Source of the DNA: an uncultured Tabrizicola sp.
GTDB taxonomy: Bacteria > Pseudomonadota > Alphaproteobacteria > Rhodobacterales > Rhodobacteraceae
DNA: 10,714 bases
Assembly: GCA_937858255.1 (NCBI GenBank)
Contig: CALLZQ010000818.1
Span: 1 to 10,714, forward strand
Reading direction: 5' to 3'
The notes beneath the pieces were generated by a model. That model did not search any database. It had not been told where the DNA came from and worked only from the letters and a program-made list of their open reading frames with translations. Below are positions 1 through 6,592 of this stretch, piece by piece (within the stretch, counting starts at the first letter, position 1; every line of letters begins with the position of its first letter). A program made the position numbers and the translations under genes.

Positions 1-386
1 AGCCGGGTGAGCCGCTGATAGGCGGCAAGGTCAGTGGGCAGGGCCACCCACTCAACCGGGCTGTCGCGCAGCACCAGACGGCAGCCGATGATCAGCTTGG
101 GAAGATGTCGCGTGTCAGGACGGGCAATGGGGGTTGGCGTGCCAATCTCTTGCCGCGAACAACTGTCAACGCGGTGTTGCGAGCGGATCGCCACCGCGTC
201 TTCCGCCTCGCGCTGCAAGACCTTCAGTGCAGAAAAGGCCCTAACCACCCCAGCCAATGAATTGCGGTCGGTGATGGCGATGGCAGCAAGCCCCAGTTCG
301 GCGGCGCGGGTGACCAACTCTTCGGGGTGAGATGCTCCGGTGAGAAAGGTGAAATTGCTGGTCACGCAGAGTTCGGCATAGCTCAT
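1..386 (-). CDS. dnaE2: Error-prone DNA polymerase DnaE2 (ImuC), N-terminal part, cut by window edge
   Basis: Catalytic subunit of the SOS-induced translesion synthesis complex, a C-family polymerase alpha homologue that works with ImuA and ImuB. Only the first 128 codons are in the window; the rest lies beyond base 1. The protein opens with MSYAELCVTSNFTFL, followed by GASHPEELV and AIAITDRNSLAGVVRA, the characteristic start of the PHP domain in DnaE2 proteins. A segment of roughly 45 residues then leads to KLIIGCRLVL, the next PHP strand; a linker of this kind before that strand is plausible for the family. The ATG at 386-384 overlaps the imuB stop as ATGA (4 nt), so translation is probably coupled to imuB and the gene is the last of the imuA-imuB-dnaE2 cassette. 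The call is firm for the family; nothing can be said about the polymerase active site. Confidence 0.93.
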   Translation of the reverse strand, partial: MSYAELCVTSNFTFLTGASHPEELVTRAAELGLAAIAITDRNSLAGVVRAFSALKVLQREAEDAVAIRSQHRVDSCSRQEIGTPTPIARPDTRHLPKLIIGCRLVLRDSPVEWVALPTDLAAYQRLTR

Positions 387-1837
387 GCGAACTCTCCCTG
401 CACGAACCAGCCAGGGTTTTGCGGCGTGTAGAACACCCACAGCCGCCCCCCCGGCCGCGTCCCCCCCCGCCAGTAATCGCGCAGCCCGCTTTGCCAGGCA
501 TCATCCACCAGCCACCATTCCGGCGTGATCCGCTCCGGCCCCGTCACCCGCCCCGTTGTCAGCGTCATACGCCGCCAGCGGAACCGCTCTGGCGGGCGCG
601 GCCCGCTGGCGGCGATGGGTTCGGGCGGGAACAGGATAATGGGACGGGGGCGCAGGCGCACCCAACCCTTTTCAGGCTTGGAATAGGCCACCGGGGCAAT
701 GATGAAACTGCGTTCAGGGATATGGCTGTCAGCGGGCAGGAACCGCTGCACATTCTCCAGCCCGATCCGCGTGCCGATGCGCGAGATCAGATCGTCGAGC
801 CGCCCCGGATCATGGTCCCTGATATGGGCGACCTGCTCGGGCGGCAAAGGTTCGACCTGCACCGCCTCCAGTCGTAGCTGGTCAATGCCAAAGCCTGCAT
901 CCAACTCGGAAACGCCGCGCTGAAACAGCGGCAGAATGCGGGCCGGATCACGCAGGGGGCGGGCAAGGCGCAGTTCAACATCCTGCGCGTCCCCGTCGAC
1001 CCGCCGCAGGGTCAGGCACAGCACCCGCGCACCGGACTGCTGGTCGCGCAGCTTGTCGCAAAGCCGCTCCAACAGTCGCCTCGCCCCGGCCATCACGTCC
1101 GCTTCCAGCCCGATAGGTTCTGGCAGCGTCATGCGGACACCGAAATGGGGCGGGTCGGCCTCGGGGCTGGTTTGCTCAGGCTGCTGGCCAAACGCCTGAT
1201 CCAAACGCAAGAGCAGCTTCGCTCCAAACCGGCGCGCCAGCGGGGCGCGGGGGCTGTTCGCCAACTGGCCAACGGTTCGCAACCCCATCCGTTGCAGGGC
1301 TGTCACCGTTTCACCGCCAAGCCGCAGCGCCGCCACCGGCAGATCCTCCAACGCCGCCCCTTCGCCAAAATGCGCCCGCGCCCACGCCGCGCCACGGGTC
1401 TCTCCCTGCCCGATCTGCACCGCGAGACCCGCACGAGCGAGACGCGCGCGCATCGCCGCCAGCATCGCCTCTTCCCCGCCAAACAGATGCGCCGAGCCGG
1501 TGATATTCAGCACCAGCCCATCGTGCCCCTCAAACCCCACCCAAGGGCACCAGCGCGTGGCCCACCGGCGCAAACTGCCCAGAAACCGCGCATCCTCCGC
1601 CAGATCCGCAGAACGGGTCAAAAGATCTGGGCAAAAGGCTCGCGCATCCGAAAGCGTCATCCCGCGATAAAGGCCGCGTGCCTCAGCGGCGCTGTTCAGA
1701 CAATAAATCCGGTTGGCGTTGTTCTGCGCCAGCGTCAGAGCAAACGGCCCGTCCACCTGGCGCGCGCGCAGAACCCGGTCACTCGCCAGCCGGGGAAACC
1801 ACAATGACACGACGCGCCGCTGCATCCCATCGAACAT
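383..1837 (-). CDS. imuB: ImuB, inactive Y-family polymerase-like protein of the SOS mutasome
   Basis: A 484-residue protein related to Y-family polymerases that acts as the adaptor of the ImuA-ImuB-DnaE2 complex and tethers it to the sliding clamp. It begins with the ImuB signature RRVVSLWFPRLASDR (7-21), where an active polymerase would carry catalytic acidic residues. The pseudo-catalytic segment LVLNITGSAHLFGGEE spans 108-123. A helix-hairpin-helix region follows (about 163-206), then a little-finger-like region. RPIILF (398-403) is a plausible beta-clamp-binding motif. The tail (about 435-484) has the conserved ImuB C-terminal pattern PEWWLVDD, RDYW and GRLWVFY. The start at 1837 is chosen because AGGG lies 7 nt upstream; the ATG at 1825 is an alternative. 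The first 59 nt overlap the end of imuA, and the stop overlaps the dnaE2 start. A LexA-type box sits 14 nt upstream of the start, inside imuA. Confidence 0.95.
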   Translation of the reverse strand: MFDGMQRRVVSLWFPRLASDRVLRARQVDGPFALTLAQNNANRIYCLNSAAEARGLYRGMTLSDARAFCPDLLTRSADLAEDARFLGSLRRWATRWCPWVGFEGHDGLVLNITGSAHLFGGEEAMLAAMRARLARAGLAVQIGQGETRGAAWARAHFGEGAALEDLPVAALRLGGETVTALQRMGLRTVGQLANSPRAPLARRFGAKLLLRLDQAFGQQPEQTSPEADPPHFGVRMTLPEPIGLEADVMAGARRLLERLCDKLRDQQSGARVLCLTLRRVDGDAQDVELRLARPLRDPARILPLFQRGVSELDAGFGIDQLRLEAVQVEPLPPEQVAHIRDHDPGRLDDLISRIGTRIGLENVQRFLPADSHIPERSFIIAPVAYSKPEKGWVRLRPRPIILFPPEPIAASGPRPPERFRWRRMTLTTGRVTGPERITPEWWLVDDAWQSGLRDYWRGGTRPGGRLWVFYTPQNPGWFVQGEFA

Positions 1838-2330
1838 GCCAAGACCCTAATGTTCCTGATTTGTTCTTGATAAGATCCCATTGCTGCAGAGTCGAGTCAT
1901 CCGCATCGAACACAGGCGCACAATGCCACCGCGTCTCGACTGCATTGCTACCCATGCCATCGGGGATCAGACACACGCCCGTCGTCCCGCCCGCCTTGGC
2001 CGCCAGTTGCAACCGCCGCCCCGCCGTCAGGCTGATCGGACGGGTGATCTGCGCCACCACCAAGGGCGCAACCCCATCACGCAAGGCTTCTTCAGCGACA
2101 GCCAAGGTATCCGTCTGGTCTTCGGTCTGCGCCAGAATCAACCGATCAGGCTCAACCCCCTCAAACCCCGCAGGGTTGAGCCGTTCAGGCAGCCACTGCT
2201 CTCGCAACCAGATCACATCGCCACCGATCTGGGCAGCCGTGCGCAGCGCAAAACTGACCGCAGCGGGGCCGCATGCCTCATGCACGCGAGCGGCCCGGAG
2301 CGGATAGACTGTGTTCAAGGTGGGTGACAT
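1779..2330 (-). CDS. imuA: ImuA, RecA/SulA-like protein of the SOS mutasome
   Basis: First gene of the cassette. ImuA is a RecA-related protein lacking an obvious Walker A motif that partners ImuB and DnaE2 in damage-induced mutagenesis. The 183-residue product has the family's opening pattern (RVHEACGPAAVSFAL, 15-29), a central segment GGDVIWLREQWLPERLNPAGF, and LILAQTEDQTDTLAVAEEALRDG, which matches the ImuA core in which the locus is tied to a RecA-like fold. The end, SWHVRWDAAARRVIVV, is also family-typical. It is on the short side for ImuA, but the N-terminus looks complete for the short-N-terminus form. The start at 2330 has no Shine-Dalgarno sequence; a good sigma70-like promoter lies immediately upstream and would give a nearly leaderless transcript. 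It overlaps imuB by 59 nt. Confidence 0.87.
   Translation of the reverse strand: MSPTLNTVYPLRAARVHEACGPAAVSFALRTAAQIGGDVIWLREQWLPERLNPAGFEGVEPDRLILAQTEDQTDTLAVAEEALRDGVAPLVVAQITRPISLTAGRRLQLAAKAGGTTGVCLIPDGMGSNAVETRWHCAPVFDADDSTLQQWDLIKNKSGTLGSWHVRWDAAARRVIVVSPAGE
1852..1866. promoter_or_regulatory. Exact LexA-type box (GTTC-N7-GTTC) just upstream of imuB
   Basis: The plus strand reads GTTCCTGATTTGTTC, an exact match to the alphaproteobacterial LexA operator GTTC-N7-GTTC (minus strand: GAAC-N7-GAAC). It lies within the last codons of imuA, 14 nt before the imuB ATG. The position next to a classic SOS gene argues for function; its location inside the upstream coding sequence is unusual, and no convincing -35/-10 pair was seen next to it. 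It could let imuB-dnaE2 be controlled by LexA separately from imuA, or act as a downstream operator. Confidence 0.6.
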
Positions 2331-2336
2331 GGTGCG

Positions 2337-2365
2337 ATATAAACAAGGAGGCAGAAAAAGTTCAA
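2337..2365 (-). promoter_or_regulatory. Predicted sigma70-like promoter of imuA
   Basis: On the minus strand TTGAAC (2365-2360) is followed after exactly 17 nt by TTATAT (2342-2337). Transcription would begin near 2330, at or next to the imuA ATG, so the message would be leaderless or almost so; no Shine-Dalgarno sequence is seen in the gap. The -35 box contains GAAC, and 7 nt further upstream is TCAC, so TCAC-N7-GAAC resembles a degenerate LexA operator with only one intact half. Confidence 0.45.
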
Positions 2366-2453
2366 ATCTTGTGACATACGGCCCAAACCAGACCTTCGCC
2401 TAACTTCAAAATGCTGCAGCGCTACTCTCGAAAGCTGTCATCGGCTGGCGCTA
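2366..2453. other. AT-richer spacer with no recognisable feature
   Basis: This stretch upstream of the imuA promoter has visibly lower GC than the flanking genes. I found no open frame, tRNA or strong hairpin in it. It marks the left side of the remnant-bearing patch that runs to about 3831. Confidence 0.4.
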
Positions 2454-2657
2454 TCAAGGATGCCAACGTTCGCCGACTGCCGCCTGCTAGTCTTCACGGC
2501 GGGCATCCCATTCGTACCCTTCTGCAATGGATATAAGGCTATCCGACAACCGGGGGCGGGAATTGCCATATCTAGCGGCCAAGTCCCGATAACGCTTCGC
2601 AAGTCGGCGCTCTTGCTCTCCGCCATCGTAGGGGCTGCGTGTGGTTACACTTCGTGC
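2454..2657 (-). pseudogene. 3' remnant of a small alpha-helical protein gene
   Basis: On the minus strand the frame ending at TAG (2489-2487) reads RSPYDGGEQERRLAKRYRDL, then AARYGNSRPRLSDSLISIAE, then GYEWDARRED and stop. The spaced pattern (RYRxLA, PRLxxxL, IAxxYExDARRED) resembles the C-terminal half of small hypothetical proteins that I associate with mobile regions of alphaproteobacteria; this recollection is not a search result. No in-frame ATG or GTG was found upstream before the frame runs into the integrase scrap on the other strand, so it has probably lost its 5' end. Reading past the TAG gives QAAVGERWHP and then tandem TGA TAG, which looks like the natural end, so the TAG may be a nonsense mutation. 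Function unknown. Confidence 0.4.
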
Positions 2658-2987
2658 ATTTCGGTCTCCATAGAGCGCATTCCGGCATCGCGCGAATGGA
2701 TAGAGGCGTTTTGTTCGCAGGCCGATCCCTACAACGCCGCGATGGCGCGTTTCATGTTCGAGACGGCGGCGCGTATTGATCAGGCAATTTCAATTGAACC
2801 GGACGATCTGAGGCCCGAAACCTTTGAGGTTCGCATCAAGGCCCAGAAAGGCCACGCCGAGAGCTGGATTGCAGTTTCACCCGAAATGATGGCTGAGCTT
2901 GAGGCGTTGCAGCCGCAAGCGACCCAAAAACCTGAAAACCGGGCAACTCCTTTCGCCCCGCATTTTCGGCCATGGTACCTGTATTCA
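2658..2987 (+). pseudogene. Fragment of a phage-type integrase (tyrosine recombinase) with a frameshift
   Basis: Site-specific tyrosine recombinases cut and rejoin DNA to move phages and islands. In the frame starting at 2658 the product reads IERIPASREWIEAFCSQADP, then ARFMFETAARIDQAISIEPD, DLRPETFEVRIKAQKGHAES and WIAVSPEMMAELEAL. This is the start of the catalytic domain: the first catalytic arginine falls in TAARID and the beta-strand lysine in KAQKGH. At the A5 run near 2927-2931 the similarity moves to the +1 frame, which continues NLKTGQLLSPRIFGHG, the stretch that precedes the HxxR box in such enzymes. Dropping one A restores the frame. The N-terminal core-binding domain and everything after RIFGHG (HxxR, final tyrosine) are missing, so it cannot be active. 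It runs straight into the TPR/hydrolase frame. Confidence 0.7.
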
Positions 2988-3831
2988 CGCACAGGATTTT
3001 GCCGCCGCGCTCGGCTATGCAGAAGACGCGCTCTGTCACCTGCCGGGGAGCGTTCCGCTTGCGATCAAGCGGGCAGCGATCTTGCGGCAACTGGGTCGGC
3101 TGACAGAAAGCCAAGATACCCTGCGCACATTGATGGACACCCACCCGAAGGATTTGGCAATCCTGCATGAGTTGTCGATCACGCTGAGGTTCTGTGACGC
3201 ATTTGCAGAAAGCCTCGCGATCAGTGCGCGGATGGCAGAGCTTGATCCGTCGCATCGCCCTGCCCTTCTCTGGGGGCGGTTTGACAACCCGCGCCTTGTG
3301 ATCGTCGTCGGGCGTGCGAACAGCGGTCTCGCGTCCGCTGCGCTGACACGATTGACCAGCCGTTTTCACCAGCGCGGCTATTCCGTCTGCTTCTTCCCGT
3401 ATGATCCATCCCACCCAAACGACGCATTGGCGCGTTCGCTGGCGGCATTTCTGGATCTGCGCTACGGTCAACCCACGCTGCTGCTTGCCCATTCCAAGGG
3501 GGCAATCATCTCGACGATGGCCGCCGGGCATGAGGCCGTTTCGGCCATCATCGGTCTTGGATATCCCTTTCGCCAACCCCGACAACCCGACGAACCTGAG
3601 CGCACGTCGCATCTTTGCGCCGTCACAAAGCCGTTGCTGGTCATTCAGGGCACAGATGATTGCTACGGGAACGCAGAGGCGGCGCGGCGTTATCCGCTCT
3701 CGGCATCGACACGGATCGTTTCGGTTGAGTCAGACCACAGCTACAACCGGATCACAGAGAGCGATTACGCAAGATGTGCGGCAGAGATTGAAGAGATCTT
3801 GGCTGACGACGTGAGCCCGGTGGCCGCCTGA
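2899..3831 (+). CDS. TPR-alpha/beta hydrolase protein, N-terminus replaced by integrase scrap
   Basis: The 310-codon frame has three parts. Residues 1-27 are integrase sequence in its shifted frame. Residues about 30-118 are helical TPR-like repeats (DFAAALGYAEDALCHLPG, LGRLTESQDTLRTLMDTHPKD, and a third ending MAELDP). Residues 131-303 are an alpha/beta hydrolase domain: strand PRLVIVVGR, nucleophile elbow LLLAHSKGA with Ser199, LLVIQGTDD with Asp253 or Asp254, and SDHSYN with His280. The whole triad is present, and the fold resembles KANL3/Tex30 or dienelactone-hydrolase-like proteins; the substrate is unknown. No ATG or GTG starts the TPR part; the only upstream start is a TTG at 2899 inside the integrase remnant, and the first ATG (2899-frame residue 79) would cut a TPR. 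The native 5' end therefore appears lost. GC is lower than in the sulfonate genes. Expression is doubtful. Confidence 0.55.
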   Translation: MRRCSRKRPKNLKTGQLLSPRIFGHGTCIHAQDFAAALGYAEDALCHLPGSVPLAIKRAAILRQLGRLTESQDTLRTLMDTHPKDLAILHELSITLRFCDAFAESLAISARMAELDPSHRPALLWGRFDNPRLVIVVGRANSGLASAALTRLTSRFHQRGYSVCFFPYDPSHPNDALARSLAAFLDLRYGQPTLLLAHSKGAIISTMAAGHEAVSAIIGLGYPFRQPRQPDEPERTSHLCAVTKPLLVIQGTDDCYGNAEAARRYPLSASTRIVSVESDHSYNRITESDYARCAAEIEEILADDVSPVAA

Positions 3832-3875
3832 CCGTATTTCTCCGGGCAAGCCCTTGTGGCCGACCCAAATGAATG

Positions 3876-3899
3876 CGGGCGGACCGATTGGCCCGCCCG
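3876..3899. terminator. Hairpin between convergent hydrolase and helicase genes
   Basis: CGGGCGG (3876-3882) pairs with CCGCCCG (3893-3899); the intervening bases can add CC/GG pairs around a GATT loop after one mismatch. It lies 14 nt past the helicase stop and about 45 nt past the hydrolase stop. Only a short T-rich stretch follows on either strand (TTCT on the plus strand), so it is a weak intrinsic terminator candidate that could serve both genes. Confidence 0.45.
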
Positions 3900-3912
3900 T
3901 TCTAGTGTCGCC

Positions 3913-6333
3913 TCAACGCTTGCCGCCCTTGGGCGGGACGAAGCGCTTTGACGTATCGCGGGCGTCGCCCTTGGGCTTCGGTGCGCCGAACTTCGCGGCG
4001 CCGCCCTTTGCGGCAAAGGGTTTGTCCCCAGCCGCGCGGCGCGGTCCTTTGCTACCGCCAGCCTCTGCGCCGGATTTCCCAGCATAGGGGCGCGCGCCTT
4101 CACCTGAATGGCTTTTGAAACCGCCCGAACGCCCGGCGGGTTTGCCAGCATATTTGCCGCCCTCCCGCTTGGCAAAGGGGCGGGCATCATCGCCCTTGGG
4201 GGCATAGGTACGCCGATCCTCGCCCGCCTCTTCCGCACGCGGACGCGGGGCGGAACCCTCGGCGCGGTGGCTCTTGTAGCCAGCCGCGCGGGCGGGCTTG
4301 TCCGGGCTGCCACCATGGCTTTTGAACCCGGCGGATTTATAGGCCGGGCGTTCGGCCCGGTCATCGGGCGTCCAGCGCGGCTTGCGCGGGGCATCGCCGT
4401 CTTCGCGGCGGGCATAGGGCTTGCGGTCCCCCTCTTCACGGCGAGCGTAGGGCTTGCGGTCGCTGTCGTCACGGCGCGCATAGGGCTTGCGGTCGCCCTC
4501 TTCCCGCGGGGCGTAGGGCTTGCGATCCCCCTCTTCGCGGCGGACGTAAGGTTTGCGTTCACTGTCATCGCGACGCGCCGCCGCACGCGGCGCGCGTTCT
4601 TCACGGGGCGCGCGCTCTTCGCGCGGTGCGGATGCGGTGGTCTCACCACCCTCTGCCTCATCCTCGACAAAGCGCGGTGGCTTTTTCGCATAGGCCGGGC
4701 GCGGGCGATCCTCGCGCGCCGGGCGTGCCGGACGGGCGGGGCGTTCCAGATCCGGCTCGCCCTCCATCCGGGTCATCACCAGATCGCGGTCCAACTCTAC
4801 CGTCGCGCCAAAGCGGTCGGCCAGCGCCGCCGCGATCTGCACATAGGTCTCATCCTGCTTGACCCGGATCGCACCGATCCCATCCTTGGCAATCGCCCCG
4901 GCATCGCAGATCTTGGGCAGCAGCCAGCGCGCTTCGGCCCGGCCAGAGTGGCCCACCGAAACCGAGAACCACACCGAAGGGCCGAACTCGCCCCGCTCAC
5001 GCGGGGGCAGCGGCGCCGGCGGCGGCAGGCTGTCGGACAGAACCTCGGGCGCGGAACGGTTAGCACGCCACTGGCGGAAAAAGGCCGCCGCCACGGTCTC
5101 GGCGCCGAACCGGTCGAGCAGCGTCGCCGCCATCGCGCCATCCTCGCCCACACCCTCGGCAAGCGAGGGGTGATCGAGCAGCCGCTCATCATCCTTTTCC
5201 TGCACCTCTTCGGCGCTGGGGGCCTTGCCCCATTCCGGCGTGACCTTAGCGCCTTGCAGCAGACGGCTTGCCTTTTTGAACTCCGTCGGCACCACGATCA
5301 GCGCGGAAACGCCCTTGTTCCCGGCCCGGCCGGTGCGGCCCGAACGGTGCAGCAGCGTTTCCGAATTCGAGGGCAGATCGGCATGAACCACCAGTTCCAG
5401 CCCCGGCAGGTCGATCCCGCGCGCCGCCACATCGGTGGCAATACAGACCCGCGCCCGCCCGTCACGCAGCGCTTGCAGCGCGTGCATCCGTTCGGTCTGG
5501 CTCAGTTCCCCCGACAGGGCGACGACCTGAAAACCCCGGTTCACCATTCGGGCAAACAGGTGATTCACATTCGCCCGGGTTTTGCAAAAGACGATGGCTG
5601 TCCGCGCCTCATAAAACCGCAGCAGGTTGAAGATCGCATGTTCCTTGTCGCGTTGCGCGACCGAGAGGGCACGGTATTCGATATCGACATGCTGCCGCGC
5701 CTCGCCCTTGGCGACGATCCGCATGGCATCGCGCTGAAAGCTGGCGGCCAGCTTTTCGATCTCTTTCGGCACGGTGGCCGAGAACATCAGCGTGCGGCGA
5801 TCCTCGGGGGCCGAGGACAGGATGAATTCCAGATCCTCGGCAAAGCCGAGGTCCAGCATCTCATCCGCCTCATCCAGCACCACGGCGCGGCAGGCCGACA
5901 GGTCGAGCGAGCCGCGCTCGATATGGTCGCGCAGACGCCCGGGCGTGCCGACGACGATATGCGCCCCACGCTCCAGCGCGCGGCGTTCGGTTCGGTAGTC
6001 CATGCCGCCCACGCAAGAGGCCAGATGCGCCCCGGCAGGGCCGTACAGCCAGTCGAACTCGCGCTTGACCTGCAAGGCCAGTTCGCGCGTCGGCGCCACG
6101 ACCAGCGCAATGGGCTTGTCGGAGTAAAGCAGTTGCGTCTGGTTCCCCAGCACCTCGGGTGCGATGGCAAGGCCAAAGGCCACGGTCTTGCCCGAGCCGG
6201 TCTGGGCGGAAACCAAGAGATCGCGCCCCTCCAGCCCCTCGGCCAGAACCGCCGATTGTACCGAGGTCAGCGTCTCATAGCCCTTGTCAGCCAGGGCCTG
6301 CGCCAAGGGCGCGGCCAGATTCATATCCGTCAT
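3913..6333 (-). CDS. deaD: DEAD-box ATP-dependent RNA helicase, DeaD/CsdA-like
   Basis: An 806-residue cytoplasmic RNA-unwinding ATPase, probably for ribosome assembly or cold-stress RNA remodelling. All core motifs are present: Q-motif region GYETLTSVQ (18-26), I AQTGSGKT (43-50), Ia PTRELALQ (81-88), Ib TPGRL (130-134), II DEAD (154-157), III SAT (185-187), IV IVFCKTR (247-253), V ATDVAARGID (299-308), VI HRSGRTGR (329-336). Residues about 454-525 (VWFSVSVGH, ARWLLPKICDAGAI, IGAIRV) match the DbpA/CsdA RNA-binding RRM-like domain. The remaining 280 residues are a disordered Arg/Lys-rich tail with tandem repeats (593-647) and three G[FY]KSH motifs (669-673, 685-689, 738-742). The start at 6333 is preferred over the open-frame extension to 6450 because MTDMNLAAPLAQALADKGY is the normal family start and GGGAAAG lies just upstream. 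It is divergent from hpsN. Confidence 0.93.
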   Translation of the reverse strand: MTDMNLAAPLAQALADKGYETLTSVQSAVLAEGLEGRDLLVSAQTGSGKTVAFGLAIAPEVLGNQTQLLYSDKPIALVVAPTRELALQVKREFDWLYGPAGAHLASCVGGMDYRTERRALERGAHIVVGTPGRLRDHIERGSLDLSACRAVVLDEADEMLDLGFAEDLEFILSSAPEDRRTLMFSATVPKEIEKLAASFQRDAMRIVAKGEARQHVDIEYRALSVAQRDKEHAIFNLLRFYEARTAIVFCKTRANVNHLFARMVNRGFQVVALSGELSQTERMHALQALRDGRARVCIATDVAARGIDLPGLELVVHADLPSNSETLLHRSGRTGRAGNKGVSALIVVPTEFKKASRLLQGAKVTPEWGKAPSAEEVQEKDDERLLDHPSLAEGVGEDGAMAATLLDRFGAETVAAAFFRQWRANRSAPEVLSDSLPPPAPLPPRERGEFGPSVWFSVSVGHSGRAEARWLLPKICDAGAIAKDGIGAIRVKQDETYVQIAAALADRFGATVELDRDLVMTRMEGEPDLERPARPARPAREDRPRPAYAKKPPRFVEDEAEGGETTASAPREERAPREERAPRAAARRDDSERKPYVRREEGDRKPYAPREEGDRKPYARRDDSDRKPYARREEGDRKPYARREDGDAPRKPRWTPDDRAERPAYKSAGFKSHGGSPDKPARAAGYKSHRAEGSAPRPRAEEAGEDRRTYAPKGDDARPFAKREGGKYAGKPAGRSGGFKSHSGEGARPYAGKSGAEAGGSKGPRRAAGDKPFAAKGGAAKFGAPKPKGDARDTSKRFVPPKGGKR
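4393..4557 (-). repeat. Five 33-bp tandem repeats encoding RKPY-type 11-mers in the helicase tail
   Basis: Five consecutive units of 11 codons encode RKPYVRREEGD, RKPYAPREEGD, RKPYARRDDSD, RKPYARREEGD and RKPYARREDGD (helicase residues 593-647). RKPY and the final D are invariant, and units alternate basic and acidic clusters. A preceding RRDDSE looks like the end of a partial sixth unit. The DNA of the units is also similar, so copy number could vary by slippage. Confidence 0.9.
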
Positions 6334-6592
6334 GATGTCTTTCCCAAAGGGGGTGACTTTTGCACCCGTGAAGCCTGACGGCACCACCCATCCCCTTGGC
6401 CGGGCCTCCTCGCCCGGGCTGCGGATACACGCGCCGTAGCGGCGGGCCATAGCGCAAAGCGGCCCCGCTGTACAGGGGAAACGGGTTCACGCGGCGCGCC
6501 GGGTGCATTCCGATTTCCTGAAGGCCCGGCATTTCGATTGCCTGCACCGGGGGCATCGGCGGAAAACGGGGCAGCCCGCGACCGGAGGTCAG
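6334..6592. promoter_or_regulatory. Divergent intergenic region between helicase and hpsN
   Basis: This 259-nt gap must hold the promoters of both the helicase (minus) and hpsN (plus), but I could not assign a clear -35/-10 pair for either. Structures seen: a 6-bp GC hairpin CCGGGC/GCCCGG (6400-6405 and 6412-6417) that would fall in the helicase leader, the palindrome CTGTACAG (6468-6475), and a near-perfect direct repeat at 6506-6544 closer to hpsN. The hpsN start at 6593 has GGAGG at 6584-6588. Confidence 0.4.
6506..6544 (+). repeat. Imperfect 15-bp direct repeat upstream of hpsN, candidate operator
   Basis: CATTCCGATTTCCTG (6506-6520) recurs as CATTTCGATTGCCTG (6530-6544), 13 of 15 bases identical and 24 bp apart. 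The second copy lies in a partial palindrome, GGCA-N7-TGCC (6528-6542). The pair is 48-87 nt before the hpsN start, a usual place for a regulator site. No regulator is assigned. Confidence 0.4.

Noticed and set aside
1145..1807. A 220-codon plus-strand frame opposite imuB
   Set aside because: A shadow of imuB, which has strong family motifs on the minus strand.
2460..3170. A 236-codon plus-strand frame taken as one intact gene
   Set aside because: Only the part from about 2658 to 2925 resembles an integrase. The first 66 codons match nothing and run over the opposite-strand remnant, and the part after 2930 is out of frame with both the integrase and the TPR sequence.
4393..4557. Tandem 33-bp units as a CRISPR array
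   Set aside because: The units are back to back without spacers and keep one reading frame in the helicase; they are protein repeats.
4108..6378. A 756-codon open frame opposite the helicase gene
   Set aside because: Its product is low complexity and rich in Arg, Ala and Gly, with no recognisable motif. It mirrors the helicase codons and third-position GC bias, so it is a shadow frame.
6400..6417. GC hairpin upstream of the helicase as a terminator or riboswitch
   Set aside because: The stem is only 6 bp, with no T tract and no conserved aptamer sequence. It is kept only as a note in the intergenic entry.
6334..6450. N-terminal extension of the helicase by 39 codons
   Set aside because: MTDMNLAAPLAQALADKGY at 6333 is the normal start for the family with GGGAAAG upstream; the extension has no helicase-like sequence.
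6503..6592. N-terminal extension of hpsN by 30 codons
   Set aside because: GGAGG sits just before the ATG at 6593 and the extension resembles no HisD/HpsN protein; it also contains the direct repeat, which looks regulatory.
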